64,000 nucleotides of DNA from Gossypium raimondii. Its lineage: Eukaryota > Streptophyta > Magnoliopsida > Malvales > Malvaceae. The translations under genes and the position numbers were made by a program. The stretch lies in NCBI RefSeq assembly GCF_025698545.1, contig NC_068567.1, positions 1,550,001 to 1,614,000 of the forward strand. The letters run 5' to 3'. How positions within the stretch are numbered: the stretch's first letter is position 1; each line of letters opens with the position of its first letter. Positions 11,141 to 21,516 of this stretch are shown here, piece by piece. The notes beneath the pieces are model-generated. The model was not told where the DNA came from and searched no databases. It was given only the letters and a program-made list of their open reading frames with translations.

Positions 11141-12863
11141 CTCTCTTCTTGGCCTCCTATTTGCAATTGAATATTGTTGCTATAGAAGTTCTTGGGTTGA
11201 AACTTCTTCATCATTTGTTTCTTCAATATTAGCTGGATCATCATTAACCTTTTCAAGCTCCACCTGCTGCAAAGTACCACTGGTTTTGTCATCCTTTTGT
11301 GAATCTTTGTTCTTCATCATGGTTGATTCATCAAAAGTCACATCTCTACTGAAAACAATCTTCCTTGTATCAGGACACCAGAGACGGTATCCTTTTACTC
11401 CACCAGTTATACCCATGAATAATGCTTTCTTTGCTCTTGGGTCTAACTTAGATTCTTTTACATGATAATATGCAGTGGAACCAAAAACATGTAAAGAATC
11501 ATAATCAGTAGCAGGTTTACCAGTCCACATCTCTATAGGATTTTTTTCCATTTATTGCAGCTGATGGCAACCGGTTAATTAGATGGCATGCATATGTAAC
11601 TGCCTCAGCCTAAAATTCATTGCCCAACCCAGCATTGGACAACATACATCGAACTTTCTCCAGTATAGTCCGATTCATACATTCTGCCACCCCATTCTGC
11701 TGTGGTGTATCTCGAACAGTGAAGTGTCGCACAATGCCCTCATCTTGACATACTTGAAGAAATGGATCATTTTTGTACTCAGTACCATTATCTGATCGAA
11801 GTCGTTTGACCTTTCGACCAGTCTGAGTCTCCACCATCTTCTTCCACTTCAGAAATGCATCCAAAACTTCATTTTTTCTTTTCATTAGATACACCCATAC
11901 TTTTCTTGAATAATCATCAACAAAAGTAACAAAATAGTGCATACCTCCCAAAGAAGTCACTTTGGTAGGTCCTCATACGTCACTGTGAACGTAGTCCAGA
12001 ATTCCTTTCGTATTGTGAATTGCAGAACCAAATTTTACCCTCGTCTGCTTGCCCAGAACACAATGTTCACAGAATTCCAATTTGCAAGAATTTACACCTT
12101 TCATCAAGCCTTGCTTCGCCAAAGTCTGCAAAGCTTTTTCACCAGCATGTCCTAATCGCATATGCCATAACCTGGTAGCCTCTGAATTTGCATCTTTCAC
12201 AGAAACTGTTGATGTTGATCCAATAACTATACTTCCATTTAAATAGTACAAGTTATTTCTTCTAGTGCCTTTCATCACCGTCAATACCCCAGCTACTACC
12301 TTTAGTAATCCATCTCTCAAAGTGACTGTGAGCCCTTTAGATTCTAAGGCCCTAATGAGATGAGATTTTTCTTCAAGCTAGGTACATAGCGAACATCTGT
12401 CAGGACTTGGATTGAGTCATCGTGATTCTTCAATTTGATTGTACCTACTCCCATTGTCTTACAGGCACTATCATTGCCCATAAAAATAACCCCACCTTCT
12501 AGTTCTTCAAGACTAGAAAACCAGTCCTTATTAGGACACATATGGTAAGTACATCCCGAATCCAAGATCCACTCATCCGTGTGACATGTCATTGCCATGC
12601 CAACCAAGCTAAAGTCTGACTCCTCATCATGCTCCGCTACACATGCATTAGAAATAGTCTTGCCCTTTTGTAACTTAGGACAATTCTTTTTCCAATGCCC
12701 TTTCTCACGACAAAAAGCACATTCATCTTTGGCGGGTCTCCCTTTGGACTTACCCCTTCTACCAGGTTTGTTGCTATGTGAACGACCTCTTACTGTTAAG
12801 ACTTCTGTAGTTGTATCTCTGTGATCTCTTTTATTTTTCTTTCGAGTCTCAGATCTATACAAT
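11141..12863 (-). pseudogene. Copia gag C-terminus, protease and integrase, with stops and frameshifts
   Basis: From the high-coordinate end: basic linker, CCHC zinc knuckle (CAFCREKGHWKKNC), protease (WILDSGCTYHM), integrase zinc finger (LWHMRLGHAGEKAL ... CEHCVLGKQ) and catalytic core (FVDDYSRKVWVY, LRSDNGTEY, TPQQNGVAE). Lesions: loss of one G near 12350 (after NLISLG), TGG to TGA at 11970-11972 (HSDV-stop-GPT), TGG to TAG near 11607-11609 (GNEF-stop-AEA), and a frame change in the A-run near 11550. All three nonsense changes are transitions. Confidence 0.9.
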
Positions 12864-13941
12864 TGTAATGACCCAAAATTCACGGGCATTGGAAAAGTAT
12901 AATATCGGGCCTCCGTCTTAGTAAATTAAGTTCAAAAATAATTATTAGAAATATTTACTAGACTAGTTGTGTGTTTAATTAGGATTTAGAAAGGTGAATT
13001 TAGCCTAGTTAAGAGTAAATAGCAAAAAGGATTAAATTGCAATAGAAGTGAAAGTTTAATTATAGATTAAAGAAAATAGTAGGGACTAAATAGGCAATTA
13101 TGCCAATTACCAAAGTTGAGGCGGCATAAGTATAAAAATCTGAGATTTTTATGTGTTAAAAAAATATTATTATATTATATTATATTATTATAACAAAAAG
13201 TAAAAGAAAAACAAATAAAAATAAAAGAAAGAAACAAAGGAAGAAAAGAAACAGAATAGAAGAGACGAAACAGAGAAGAAACAGGGGAGAAAGAAAGAAA
13301 AAAAGGGAAAACTAGGGATTTGAAGCTTGAAGTTCAATAGGTAAGTTAAATCAAGTCATATTCTCATAAATTTGATGTTATTGGAATCCTAGAGTGAAAT
13401 ACTCTTGGATTTAAGTTGAAAATTTGAAAGTTAATAGATTTTTAGTAGGATTTATGTTGAATAAATGATGGAATTGAAGGTTTATTTGATAGAGTTTCTA
13501 GCTAGATTTGCTAAAAGGATTAAATTGTGAACTAAACTATAAGTTTTGAATTGTAGGGATTAAATTGAGGAAAATTCGAAATTAGTGAAATATGGTGAAA
13601 AATTTATAGTTAAATTTGAGTTTGGATGAAATTTAAATAGAAATAGAGTGTGAATTGAATTAGGAAAGTAAGTGAATTTAGTTAGGATTAAATTAAGAAT
13701 AAGAAAGAAATTGAATAGAAATTCAATTATTTGTCATAATTAGTGCTGTAATTAATAGTATAAATTATTATTATTTTCATAGCTAACAAAGAGCCCAAGG
13801 CATCGGCACGAAAAGGAAAAGAGAAGATTATCGAGGAGTAAACGCAAGAAAATCACGGTTTGTATTACTATAATTCAAGTTATTTATTATTAAATGTTAG
13901 ATTTTAATTTATGAAGTTGGTAAATGGAATGTGAGGTAAGT

Positions 13942-13942
<1 letters not shown>

Positions 13943-14017
<75 letters not shown>
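13943..14017. repeat. (ATT)n microsatellite inside the solo LTR
   Basis: About 25 uninterrupted ATT units. Confidence 0.97.
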
Positions 14018-14306
14018 GTGTGAATTAAATTGAATAATTGATATGAATTAATATTTGAATTGCTTGTTTATTGAAAGCGGAAAGTGAAATTGAATCGAAT
14101 TCTGACTGATATTAAATTGAATGGAAATGTATTGAGTTGTGAAAATGTGTGAATTTGTAAATTAATTATCGAATGAAAGGTGGAAAAATGATTGAATTGA
14201 AAATGAGAGAAATTGTGATTTAAATACCCTATTAACTAGTCGGGCTGAGTCGGATATAATTGACATGCCATAGGATTTGGAAGAGTACGGGGTTTATCGG
14301 CTTTGC

Positions 14307-14445
14307 CGACCAGGCACTTTATGTGTCGTATCTCAGGCACTTTATGTGTCGTATCAGGCACCTCGTGTGTCGTTTCAGGCACTTATGTGTCGTATACTGA
14401 TCAGGTACTATGTACCGTTTTAGGCACAATGTGTCGTACTGGTGT
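14307..14445. repeat. short palindromic units (AGGCAC...GTGTCG) in the solo LTR
   Basis: Units such as AGGCACTTTATGTGTCGTAT (twice), AGGCACCTCGTGTGTCG, AGGCACTTATGTGTCG, AGGTACTATGTACCG and AGGCACAATGTGTCG follow one another. They correspond in place to the GGCACTGGGTGTC-type units at 20-165 of the first LTR. Arms are conserved and centres vary. Confidence 0.8.
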
Positions 14446-15742
14446 GTTTGGGTTGGAATCCGTGTATCCGTCAATGTCCAAATTGTTAATAGGGTGAATA
14501 ATTAAAATGCAAAAATTTAAAAATTGTGGATTGATGTTGAGATTGAAAATGAAAGGCATGACTTTAATGTCTATGTAGTGATTGAAATTATTACGTGTGA
14601 TATGTGATTGAAATTGAATAACAGCTAAAAATTGTATTGTTATTGTTAATTAATGAAAGTTTATAAATTAATTGATATTTAAGAAATCGAATAGTTACAT
14701 GCTTGGTACTTATAATTCTTTATTTCTATTATAATTTGAATTATGGTAATACCACTGAGTATGCAATACTCAGCGTACGGTTGTTTCCGTGCGCAGGTCG
14801 ATAGAAGCCAAAGGTCCCGGTTCAGCATCCAGATCAATCCCGACTTCAGCATAATTTTGGTGATGTATATTTTCTTTTGGTAATGTGGCATGTACATATG
14901 TTGTGTATAAAAGTTTAGGTGATAAATTATACATGGAAATCATGAAAGGGTAAAATTTTACAAAGAAACAGAATTCAGGCAGCACAGTGACGTGACTTTG
15001 AAAAATCACCTAGGATAGTATATAATGATTTATAAGGCGAATGATATATGGAATGAAAGCTTGTTGAGTCTATTTTCATGGAAAAATGACGTTTTAGAGA
15101 AAGGAAATTTATATTTTAAGATATGTGAATTTTAGTGAGACAGGGTCAAAACTGTTTTTGGAGTCCCCTGTTATGAGTTTAGAAAATCACTGAAAATTTT
15201 ACAAAAATAGTTATGAATTTAAATTTACATGCTTAGATTCTTTAATGAGTCTATTTTCGGTAGGAACAAGTGGGAACACTATATAAAAATCCTATAATGA
15301 GAAATTTTATTTTTAGTAATAAGAGGTCAGAACAGTCGAATGGCGAAACAGGGGAGACTTTAACTAATAAACTGTACTAATTAGCTAAACCAAAAATTCT
15401 AAAAATTTTATTGTAAGTAGATATATGAGTCTAGTTTCAGGTAAAATTTACGGAATTAAATTTCGAGTCCAGTAGCTCGAGTTATAATTAATTTAGTAAC
15501 TGCTGAACGATTGGACAAGTTTGCTTTGAATAGTGAAACTAATTTTCAAAGTAAATTTTTTTATGTTCCGAATTAGTAAGATAAGTTAAGTAATGAAGTC
15601 AATTGGTAAACAAACTAATAAATTTTATGATTTAATTTAATATGTTGATTATTTATTTAAGAATTGTTGTAAATTGTTTGATACGTCCGGTAATGCCTCG
15701 TAACCCTGTTCCGGCGACAGTTCGGGGTTAAGGGGTGTTACA

Positions 15743-16304
15743 ACAACGCACTACAGACTGCATCAAATGTGAGTGTATCCTTCCCATGAAGCAATGTGGT
15801 GGTAAGATGATCATATTCATCAGGAAGAGAATTCAACAACAATAATGCCTTGTCTTCATCTTCAAATTTCTCATCCAAATTTAGCAAGTCTGCTAAAATT
15901 TTATTGAATGAGTTCACATGGTCATTCATCGACATATCGGGTGCATACGTGAACCGAAAAAGTTTCTTTTTCATATAAAACCTATTTTCAAGACTTTTCG
16001 TTAGAAACTTTTCTTCCAGTGTATCCCACAACTTCTTCGCTGATGTCTCCCTCATGACAGAGTACTTCTGCTCTTTGGCCAAACATAGGCGGATTGTACC
16101 ACATGCTTGTCTATTGATCTTGGCCCACTCCTTGTCATCCATCTTATCAGGTTTTTCTTCAAGGGCTATATCCAGCTCTTGCTGACATAAGACATCCAGG
16201 ATCTCACATTGCCACATACCAAAATTATTGGTACCATCAAATTTCTCTACTTCAAATTTTGTATTGATCACGGTAGTCTTTTTTGATGACGATGCCTCTG
16301 CCAT
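15743..16304 (-). pseudogene. Copia gag N-terminal part, cut by the solo LTR
   Basis: Starts at ATG 16304 (MAEASSSKKTTVINTKFEVE). An upstream in-frame TTG is not a plausible start. It contains FDGTNNFGMWQCEI, WDTLEEKFLTKSLENRFYMKK, FNKILADLLNLDEKFEDEDKA and LLLNSLPDEYDHL, the UBN2-type gag of Copia elements. The frame runs cleanly to the insertion point, so gag was intact when the LTR landed. Confidence 0.92.
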
Positions 16305-16426
16305 TTTTCTCCTCAATCCCAACTACTGTATACGTGAACAGTATCGTCTACGTGAGTGCCGTGGATGAACAATACTATATACGTAAATAGTATCGTAAAC
16401 GGTTGTATTCCCCAAGTACGAATCTA

Positions 16427-16438
16427 GCTCTGATACCA
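16427..16438 (-). other. primer-binding site for initiator tRNA-Met
   Basis: Minus strand TGGTATCAGAGC, the classic complement of the 3' end of plant initiator tRNA-Met, two bases inside the 5' LTR. Confidence 0.95.
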
Positions 16439-16440
16439 AT

Positions 16441-16961
16441 TGTTACGCGAAAGCGTGTAAAAGAGTAAAATTATTGTACTAAAAAATCACACTAAGTTCA
16501 ATTCCCAGGAAAGAGGGGTGGATCACGAGGATCGCTTAAGTACCAGATCTTTCCTAGCCAGAATATCCCTTTATCGTAATTTAATGGCACAATAAATCAC
16601 TACAATCACACTCACAAAATATGCAAAATAAACAATAAAGAACACAACAATTTAACGAGGTTCAGCAAATTTTGCCTACGTCCTCGGGCACTATCAAATA
16701 TATTTCACTCTAAAATACAAGTGAAAGTTTACAAATAGGGAGAGAGAATAATTGCCTTAAGTAGAGAATGACAAGTGTGGGATGTTTGAAATGAGAAATA
16801 ATTAGGCCTATTTATAGTTGAAGCTCAAGGATCAATTTGCAAAGTCCTTATACAATTAGGGACCAAAAATTACAATTATTCCATGCCAATTTCAAACCAA
16901 ATTATTAGTGCCTTAATTTGTGGGATTTTTTTGACTTTTCAAAGATGGATGGCTACTAATA
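16441..16961 (-). mobile_element. 5' LTR of the Copia element
   Basis: 521 bp on the plus strand from TGTTACGCGAAAGCG to ACTAATA, followed by the target duplication GGAAT. The outer end reads TATTAGTAGCC on the element strand, compared with TATCCTAAGCC in the 3' LTR. The element therefore has TA...CA rather than TG...CA ends. Confidence 0.88.
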
Positions 16962-16966
16962 GGAAT

Positions 16967-17733
16967 GGAATCCCAAAGTAGAAGCTGGCAGCTGGGATCC
17001 ATGTTTATTGTCATTCTTGGTTAAGTTATTGCAGTGTTTGGGCCATAATCACTCCTTCCATTGATTACTGGTTTGAGCTGTTGTGAAATTGTGTGGATCA
17101 TGATGACCTTTCTCGGCTTTGCATTTTTTGTCTTAATATTCTTCCCTATAATATATATATATTTTTATGGAAAAAAAAAACTAATCCTTCAATTTTATTT
17201 GGAATTGTAGTAATATCACTTTACCTGTTACAGAAGCAGCAATAGCAAGATTGACGAAGCCTGTTGAAGTTTGTCTTTTCAAAATTATTTGCGAAGGCAA
17301 TAAAAGGGTTAAGGTATGATGAAGCTTCATAAATTCTGTAATTATGCTCCAATATTTTATTCTAATAATTTGTGCAATAAAATTTTAATATGCGAAATAT
17401 ATCATTAAAAGACAGGTTTGTGTTTTTTTGAAAGAGACAAGTCCTTGTTACTTTATCAAATACTTAGAGCTGAAGCATCCACAACAAATACATAATCAAA
17501 GGTTAAACATAATTTGAATGTGCAGCAAAAGAGATAAATGACTTCAGAACAAGTAAAACTTATATAAACAAACAAAGAGCTATTAAGAGAAGCATCAATC
17601 ACAGGTAAGTACAATCACACTGCCAAATTATAAGAAATTCTAAAATCAACAATCAAACACAAATGCAAACTACACAAGTTTCCGCTTCAGATTGTTACAT
17701 GACATTTATTTACAACATAAAAAGTTGAAAAAC
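16967..17733. other. 3' flank of the large DC1 gene, no other gene
   Basis: Contains the duplicated flank block at 17062-17197 (see 7648-7796) and AT-rich sequence. Nothing else recognised. Confidence 0.5.
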
Positions 17734-17821
17734 TCAAATTATAATGACAGCAACAACTAACATCACAAGTAATAAGGCAAAGATCAAAGTTTCAAACCCT
17801 GTTTTCCAATCTTGAGTTTTC
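17734..17821 (-). CDS. candidate second exon of the large DC1 gene: C-terminal membrane tail
   Basis: After a good acceptor (ATTTGCAG, 17829-17822) an 88 nt frame reads KTQDWKTGFETLIFALLL then VMLVVAVIII and stops at 17734. That is a basic or polar lead followed by about 18 hydrophobic residues, a tail-anchor-like segment. A GT at 17888-17887 (CGGCA|GTGGTG) would splice in phase and give a 67 bp intron and a 937 aa protein instead of 915. A second in-phase GT at 17879 would give 58 bp, which is very short. Neither donor is strong and I see no equally clear exon beside the paralogues, so this is inference. Confidence 0.4.
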
Positions 17822-17866
17822 CTGCAAATGAAGTGGCACGTTTCAAATATGATTACATCTGAATTG

Positions 17867-20614
17867 CTACATGCCCCACTTCCACCACTGCCGTAGAAAA
17901 TAGGGTGCTACACAATCCCAGTGGACAATATATTTGCACTCCAACTTTGAGCATTCAAGAGCCACATCTTCACAAGGCTTACTACATTTATCACAATCAG
18001 GATAGTAATACTTCTTCTTCACAATGATGAGTGGATGTGGATGATTTGTTTCTTCATAGATGCTCCCGAGTTTGAGGAATGGATAGCTTCCAAGAACACA
18101 ACCAACATGAGCAGAAGTATCACATGTTGTACAATGATAAAACCAACGATTTACATCTCGACTTTCTTCGCAGATATCACAATGATGACTCTCTGAATAA
18201 CTATTATCATCATTATCAGTGAGTGAAAGAAGATGCTCATCGCATTTGTGACGAGCTGTAATTGGAAGTGAAAAACATCCAAGATCTAGCACAAAATTGC
18301 AGTCCTTACAACAAAATGCCCCATATCCCCTTGTTGTATCACCACAAGCATTGCACTGACCTTCGTAGTCTCTGTAGAAATAGAGGGGGTGAACATGTTT
18401 CAAACATGTTCGAGCACCAGGAGTAAGAGCAATCACACATCGGAGACATTTATTTTCCTCACATCCACAACATTCATAAGCAAAGGCATTAGATATGTGC
18501 CAACATTCTTGACACTCAAAAGCTTTGTCAGAAATAAGGGCAAGAGGCTCTTGGCAATGATGATGCCAAACATTCTTCATCTTAGTTAACTCGGCACACG
18601 CTTTATGAAGAAAAAAAACACATTCTGAACAGTAATAAAATGGATCCGAGAGTGGCAACATACACCCGTTGCAACTATTTTCATATCCTCCAACAAAGGG
18701 ACCTAACATTAGATTATGCATATGCTTGAAATGCTTTATTTTTGTAGCTTCTCCAGCATCGTTCCTCTCAATAACACTGATGGAACTTTCATGGGGCATC
18801 TCATCTTCGTTTTCTACTATTTCATATGAATCTTTATCCTTCATTGCACACTTCACGTGGAATATAACATCACACTTTGAACAATAGTAACTACCATGCT
18901 CTGTATTGACTTCATCATGGCATATTAGGCAATCCAAAACCCTAAAATCTTCTATGTGATGGAAATATGTGTGAATAAGGGGATGGTCATGCCACTTACT
19001 TTTGATAATGCGAGGCAATGAAATGCAATTTTTATGGATTATAATGTTGCATGTACCACATGTATAGGAAACATGATTTCCTTCAGTGCCACACGCATCA
19101 CAAGTGAATGGAACTTGTCTCAAAAACAAGGTGAATGGATGTTCATGATTTGTATTCTTAATAACTTGTAATGACGATTGTGATGCACATTCAATGTGAA
19201 CAACAAACTTACAAGGAGAACAACCATAAACAAATCCTCTTCGCCTTGGTACTTGGCATATCTTGCAAGAGAGCCGTTTGCTATTAAATTGTAGAACAAG
19301 AGGATGCTTGCGATGGTACACATGATTGAGTTTGAAAGGAAGCTCAGCGCATTTCTCATGTAAATTAAATCCACAATCAGGAGAAAAGTGTGTATACATT
19401 GCTAATGGTTCCCAACATCCAAAGCACTTACTAACATCTTTGAGTTTTTTATCACCATTTTCAGTGGAAATCAATGGATCATGAAGGGCAACATGCTCAA
19501 GCTCTTTCAAATTATTCTCAGCAATATTAAGTGTAAACAAAGCACATTTAATATGAAAGTCCAATTCACAACTAGAGCAGTGATAAACAGACTTGTCACC
19601 AAATTCATGGCAGAATGTGCAAAAGTACGCTCCAGATAAATGAGGTGACTTTTGCATAAGAAGAAGAGGATGGTTGAGATGAAAAGGGTGATTAAGCGCC
19701 AAAGGTGCCTCGGCACATACCTTGTGAAGATAAAACCCACAGTGCTCCGCACAGTAAAAACATGGAGCAGACACCTTCTCCCCACACCTGGAGCAATCAG
19801 TTACACCGCCTTGATTGTCGATCAGCTGCTCTTGATTCAACATAAGAAGCAGGGGATGTTGGTGCCCATTAAACAAGGTGAATGGATGTTCATGATTTGT
19901 ACTCTTAATAACTTGTAATGGTGATTGTGATGCACATTCAATGTGAACAACAAACTTACAAGGAGAACAACCATAAAAAAATCCACTTTCCGTACTTCGC
20001 CTTGTTACTCGACATATCTTGCAAGAGAGCCGTTGGCTATTAAATTGTAGAACAAGAGGATGCTTGCGATGGCACCCATGATTCAGTTTGAAAGGAAGCT
20101 CAGCGCATTTCTCATGTAAATTAAATCCACAGTCAGGAGAAAAGTGTGTATAATTTGTTAATGGTTCCTGGCACCCAAAGCACTTATTATCATCTTCAAG
20201 TTCTTTATCTTGAAGGGCAACATGCTCAAGCTCTTTCAAATTATTCTCAGCAATATTAAATGTAAACAGAGCACATTTAATATGAAAGTCAAAATGGCAA
20301 GAGCAGTGATAAACAAACTCATTACCGCCTTTATCGCAAAAATTGCAAATGTACCGTCCAGATGAATAAGGTGCATTTTGCATAAGAAGAAGAGGATGAT
20401 GAGGATGAAAAGGATGATTAAGCTCCAAAGGTGCCTCGGCACATACCTTGTGAAGATAAAACCCACAGTGCTCCGCACAGCAAAAACATGGAGCAGACAC
20501 CTTCTCCCCACACCTGGAGCAATCAGTTACACCACTTTGATTGTGGATCAGCTGGTCTTGATTCAACATAAGAAGCAGGGGATGTTGGTGGCCATAATTG
20601 TTAGACTCCTCCAT
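17867..20614 (-). CDS. DC1-domain (Cys/His-rich C1 family) protein with duplicated N-terminal half
   Basis: Uninterrupted frame of 915 residues from ATG 20614 (MEESNNYGHQHP). The frame stays open further upstream but only from a TTG, and the paralogue at 29410 uses the same Met. It is built of repeated DC1 zinc-binding modules of the form H-x-HPL ... C-x2-C ... C-x4-C-x-F-x-LH-x2-C, typical of plant DC1 proteins, which are implicated in stress and hormone responses; no enzymatic motif is seen. Residues 8-248 and 250-497 are near-identical repeats, so it is about 260 residues longer than its neighbours. It stops at 17867 after RQWWKWGM, but a possible membrane-tail exon lies just beyond. It is the best-preserved member of the array. 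Confidence 0.9.
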   Translation of the reverse strand: MEESNNYGHQHPLLLMLNQDQLIHNQSGVTDCSRCGEKVSAPCFCCAEHCGFYLHKVCAEAPLELNHPFHPHHPLLLMQNAPYSSGRYICNFCDKGGNEFVYHCSCHFDFHIKCALFTFNIAENNLKELEHVALQDKELEDDNKCFGCQEPLTNYTHFSPDCGFNLHEKCAELPFKLNHGCHRKHPLVLQFNSQRLSCKICRVTRRSTESGFFYGCSPCKFVVHIECASQSPLQVIKSTNHEHPFTLFNGHQHPLLLMLNQEQLIDNQGGVTDCSRCGEKVSAPCFYCAEHCGFYLHKVCAEAPLALNHPFHLNHPLLLMQKSPHLSGAYFCTFCHEFGDKSVYHCSSCELDFHIKCALFTLNIAENNLKELEHVALHDPLISTENGDKKLKDVSKCFGCWEPLAMYTHFSPDCGFNLHEKCAELPFKLNHVYHRKHPLVLQFNSKRLSCKICQVPRRRGFVYGCSPCKFVVHIECASQSSLQVIKNTNHEHPFTLFLRQVPFTCDACGTEGNHVSYTCGTCNIIIHKNCISLPRIIKSKWHDHPLIHTYFHHIEDFRVLDCLICHDEVNTEHGSYYCSKCDVIFHVKCAMKDKDSYEIVENEDEMPHESSISVIERNDAGEATKIKHFKHMHNLMLGPFVGGYENSCNGCMLPLSDPFYYCSECVFFLHKACAELTKMKNVWHHHCQEPLALISDKAFECQECWHISNAFAYECCGCEENKCLRCVIALTPGARTCLKHVHPLYFYRDYEGQCNACGDTTRGYGAFCCKDCNFVLDLGCFSLPITARHKCDEHLLSLTDNDDNSYSESHHCDICEESRDVNRWFYHCTTCDTSAHVGCVLGSYPFLKLGSIYEETNHPHPLIIVKKKYYYPDCDKCSKPCEDVALECSKLECKYIVHWDCVAPYFLRQWWKWGM
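19124..20593 (-). repeat. intragenic tandem duplication of about 0.73 kb
   Basis: Unit A (20593-19871) runs from GHQHPLLLML to NHEHPFTLF, and unit B (19867-19124) runs over the same span. At the junction HPFTLF is followed by NGHQHPLLL, whereas after unit B HPFTLF is followed by LRQVPFTCDACG as in the paralogues. Unit A lacks about ten residues (PLISTENGD region) that unit B has. Confidence 0.9.
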
Positions 20615-20760
20615 TTCTCCTTCCCCAAGCAATATAAATAAAGGAAAAGCTCGACTCTGGGAGCAAAGTTTGAATGGGAAAACAAGATTACAAGTGAAGA
20701 AAGATAATGATTCAGGAAATGGGAGAGCATTTGATATTTAGAGGCAGAGGTCAACTCAAT
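20615..20760 (-). promoter_or_regulatory. 5' flank shared by the first two DC1 genes
   Basis: The sequence upstream of ATG 20614 is nearly identical for about 100 bp to that upstream of ATG 25146 (AAAGCTCGACT[C/T]TGGGAGC, GGGAAAACAAGATTACAAG, AAGATAATGA[T/C]TCAGGAA), then diverges. It includes a TTTATTTATATT stretch about 20-35 bp before the ATG. The flank of the 29410 gene differs, so these two are the closest pair. Confidence 0.6.
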
Positions 20761-21516
20761 TAGCTAGTGAATACTTTTATTCAAGATTACACATGCTGTT
20801 CATGGTGGGTTGATTTGATATTTATGAGATTTATAATATTGTAGTGAACCAATCATGTCAAAAATATTAAATAATCACAACACAACAAGGACTTTGAACA
20901 ACTCTACCAACTTTCAGCGAATACATACAAGAGCAATTAATGAGTTGTCGGGAAAAGTTTGGCTATCTTTTTCTTTCTTTACTTTGTTACAAACTTCACT
21001 TTTTTGATTAAATGGGAAGGCTAATAAAATCACTTTAAATCTCTCTTTACTATCTGAGATTTTTTTTTTTTTTTCTGTATGGATTGTTTTTGTCAAAAAT
21101 ATCAAATTGAAAAATTATTGGGAGTCACGTGTAATAAATATATTAAATACATTAAAAAAGCTAAAAAAGGTTTTCTAACGCATTCAAAAATATTTATATT
21201 AAAAATTACTATCATAAATATAATGGATTTAATTATTATTAGATTGGTGATTTAATATAAATATAATTATAATTATTTAATATATATAATTAATATAATA
21301 TTTTTAGGAATAAATCTTAAAATTATATATGAACTTTGATCTAATGTGTAATTGTATATATGAACTTTAATTTGATGTAATTATACACGTGAAACTCTAA
21401 TTGTGGTTCAAATGTAAACTTCAAACTTTAATTTTTAATTTAATCATGCACATTTAAAAAAATAAATTAATTTATTTATTTTTATATTAGATAAATATGA
21501 TTATTTATGTATGCAA
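20761..21516. other. gene-free, AT-rich
   Basis: Nothing recognised beyond AT-rich sequence and a T-run at 21061-21074. Confidence 0.5.

Larger units (their letters stand above)
12864..15742 (-). mobile_element. solo Gypsy-type LTR inserted in the Copia gag gene
   Basis: 2,879 bp. On the minus strand it starts TGTAACACCCCTTAACC and ends GGGTCATTACA, the TG...CA ends of an LTR. It has no coding capacity or internal domain. Flanks are ACAAT (12859-12863) and ACAAC (15743-15747), a 5 bp target duplication with one mismatch. Removing the LTR and one duplicate restores the gag frame exactly (DAVCSAL joins YRSETRKK). It must be younger than the host Copia insertion. Relatives lie at 1-2593, 2594-2919 and 21517-22310. 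Confidence 0.92.
8871..16961 (-). mobile_element. near-complete Tork/Tnt1-like Copia retrotransposon
   Basis: Both LTRs, a tRNA-Met primer-binding site, a polypurine tract, gag and pol are present on the minus strand. The target duplication GGAAT occurs at 8866-8870 and 16962-16966. Gene order on the minus strand is gag, zinc knuckle, protease, integrase, RT, RNase H, which is Copia order. Gag and RT resemble the Tork/Tnt1 group, from family knowledge. A 2.9 kb solo LTR splits gag, and pol carries three stops and two frameshifts, so the copy is dead. Apart from the inserted LTR it would be about 5.2 kb. Confidence 0.95.

Noticed and set aside
9509-12246. Plus-strand open frames across the Copia element
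   Set aside because: They are reverse-strand shadows of pol and contain no domain.
19507-19785. Hydrophobic minus-strand frames such as MGRRCLLHVFTVRSTVGFIF
   Set aside because: They are out-of-frame shadows of DC1 coding sequence, repeated at every paralogue (20236, 24768, 29032).
20615-20632. Upstream extension LGEGE of the large DC1 protein
   Set aside because: The extension begins at a TTG, not ATG. The paralogues and Kozak-like context (GAAATGG) support the Met at 20614.
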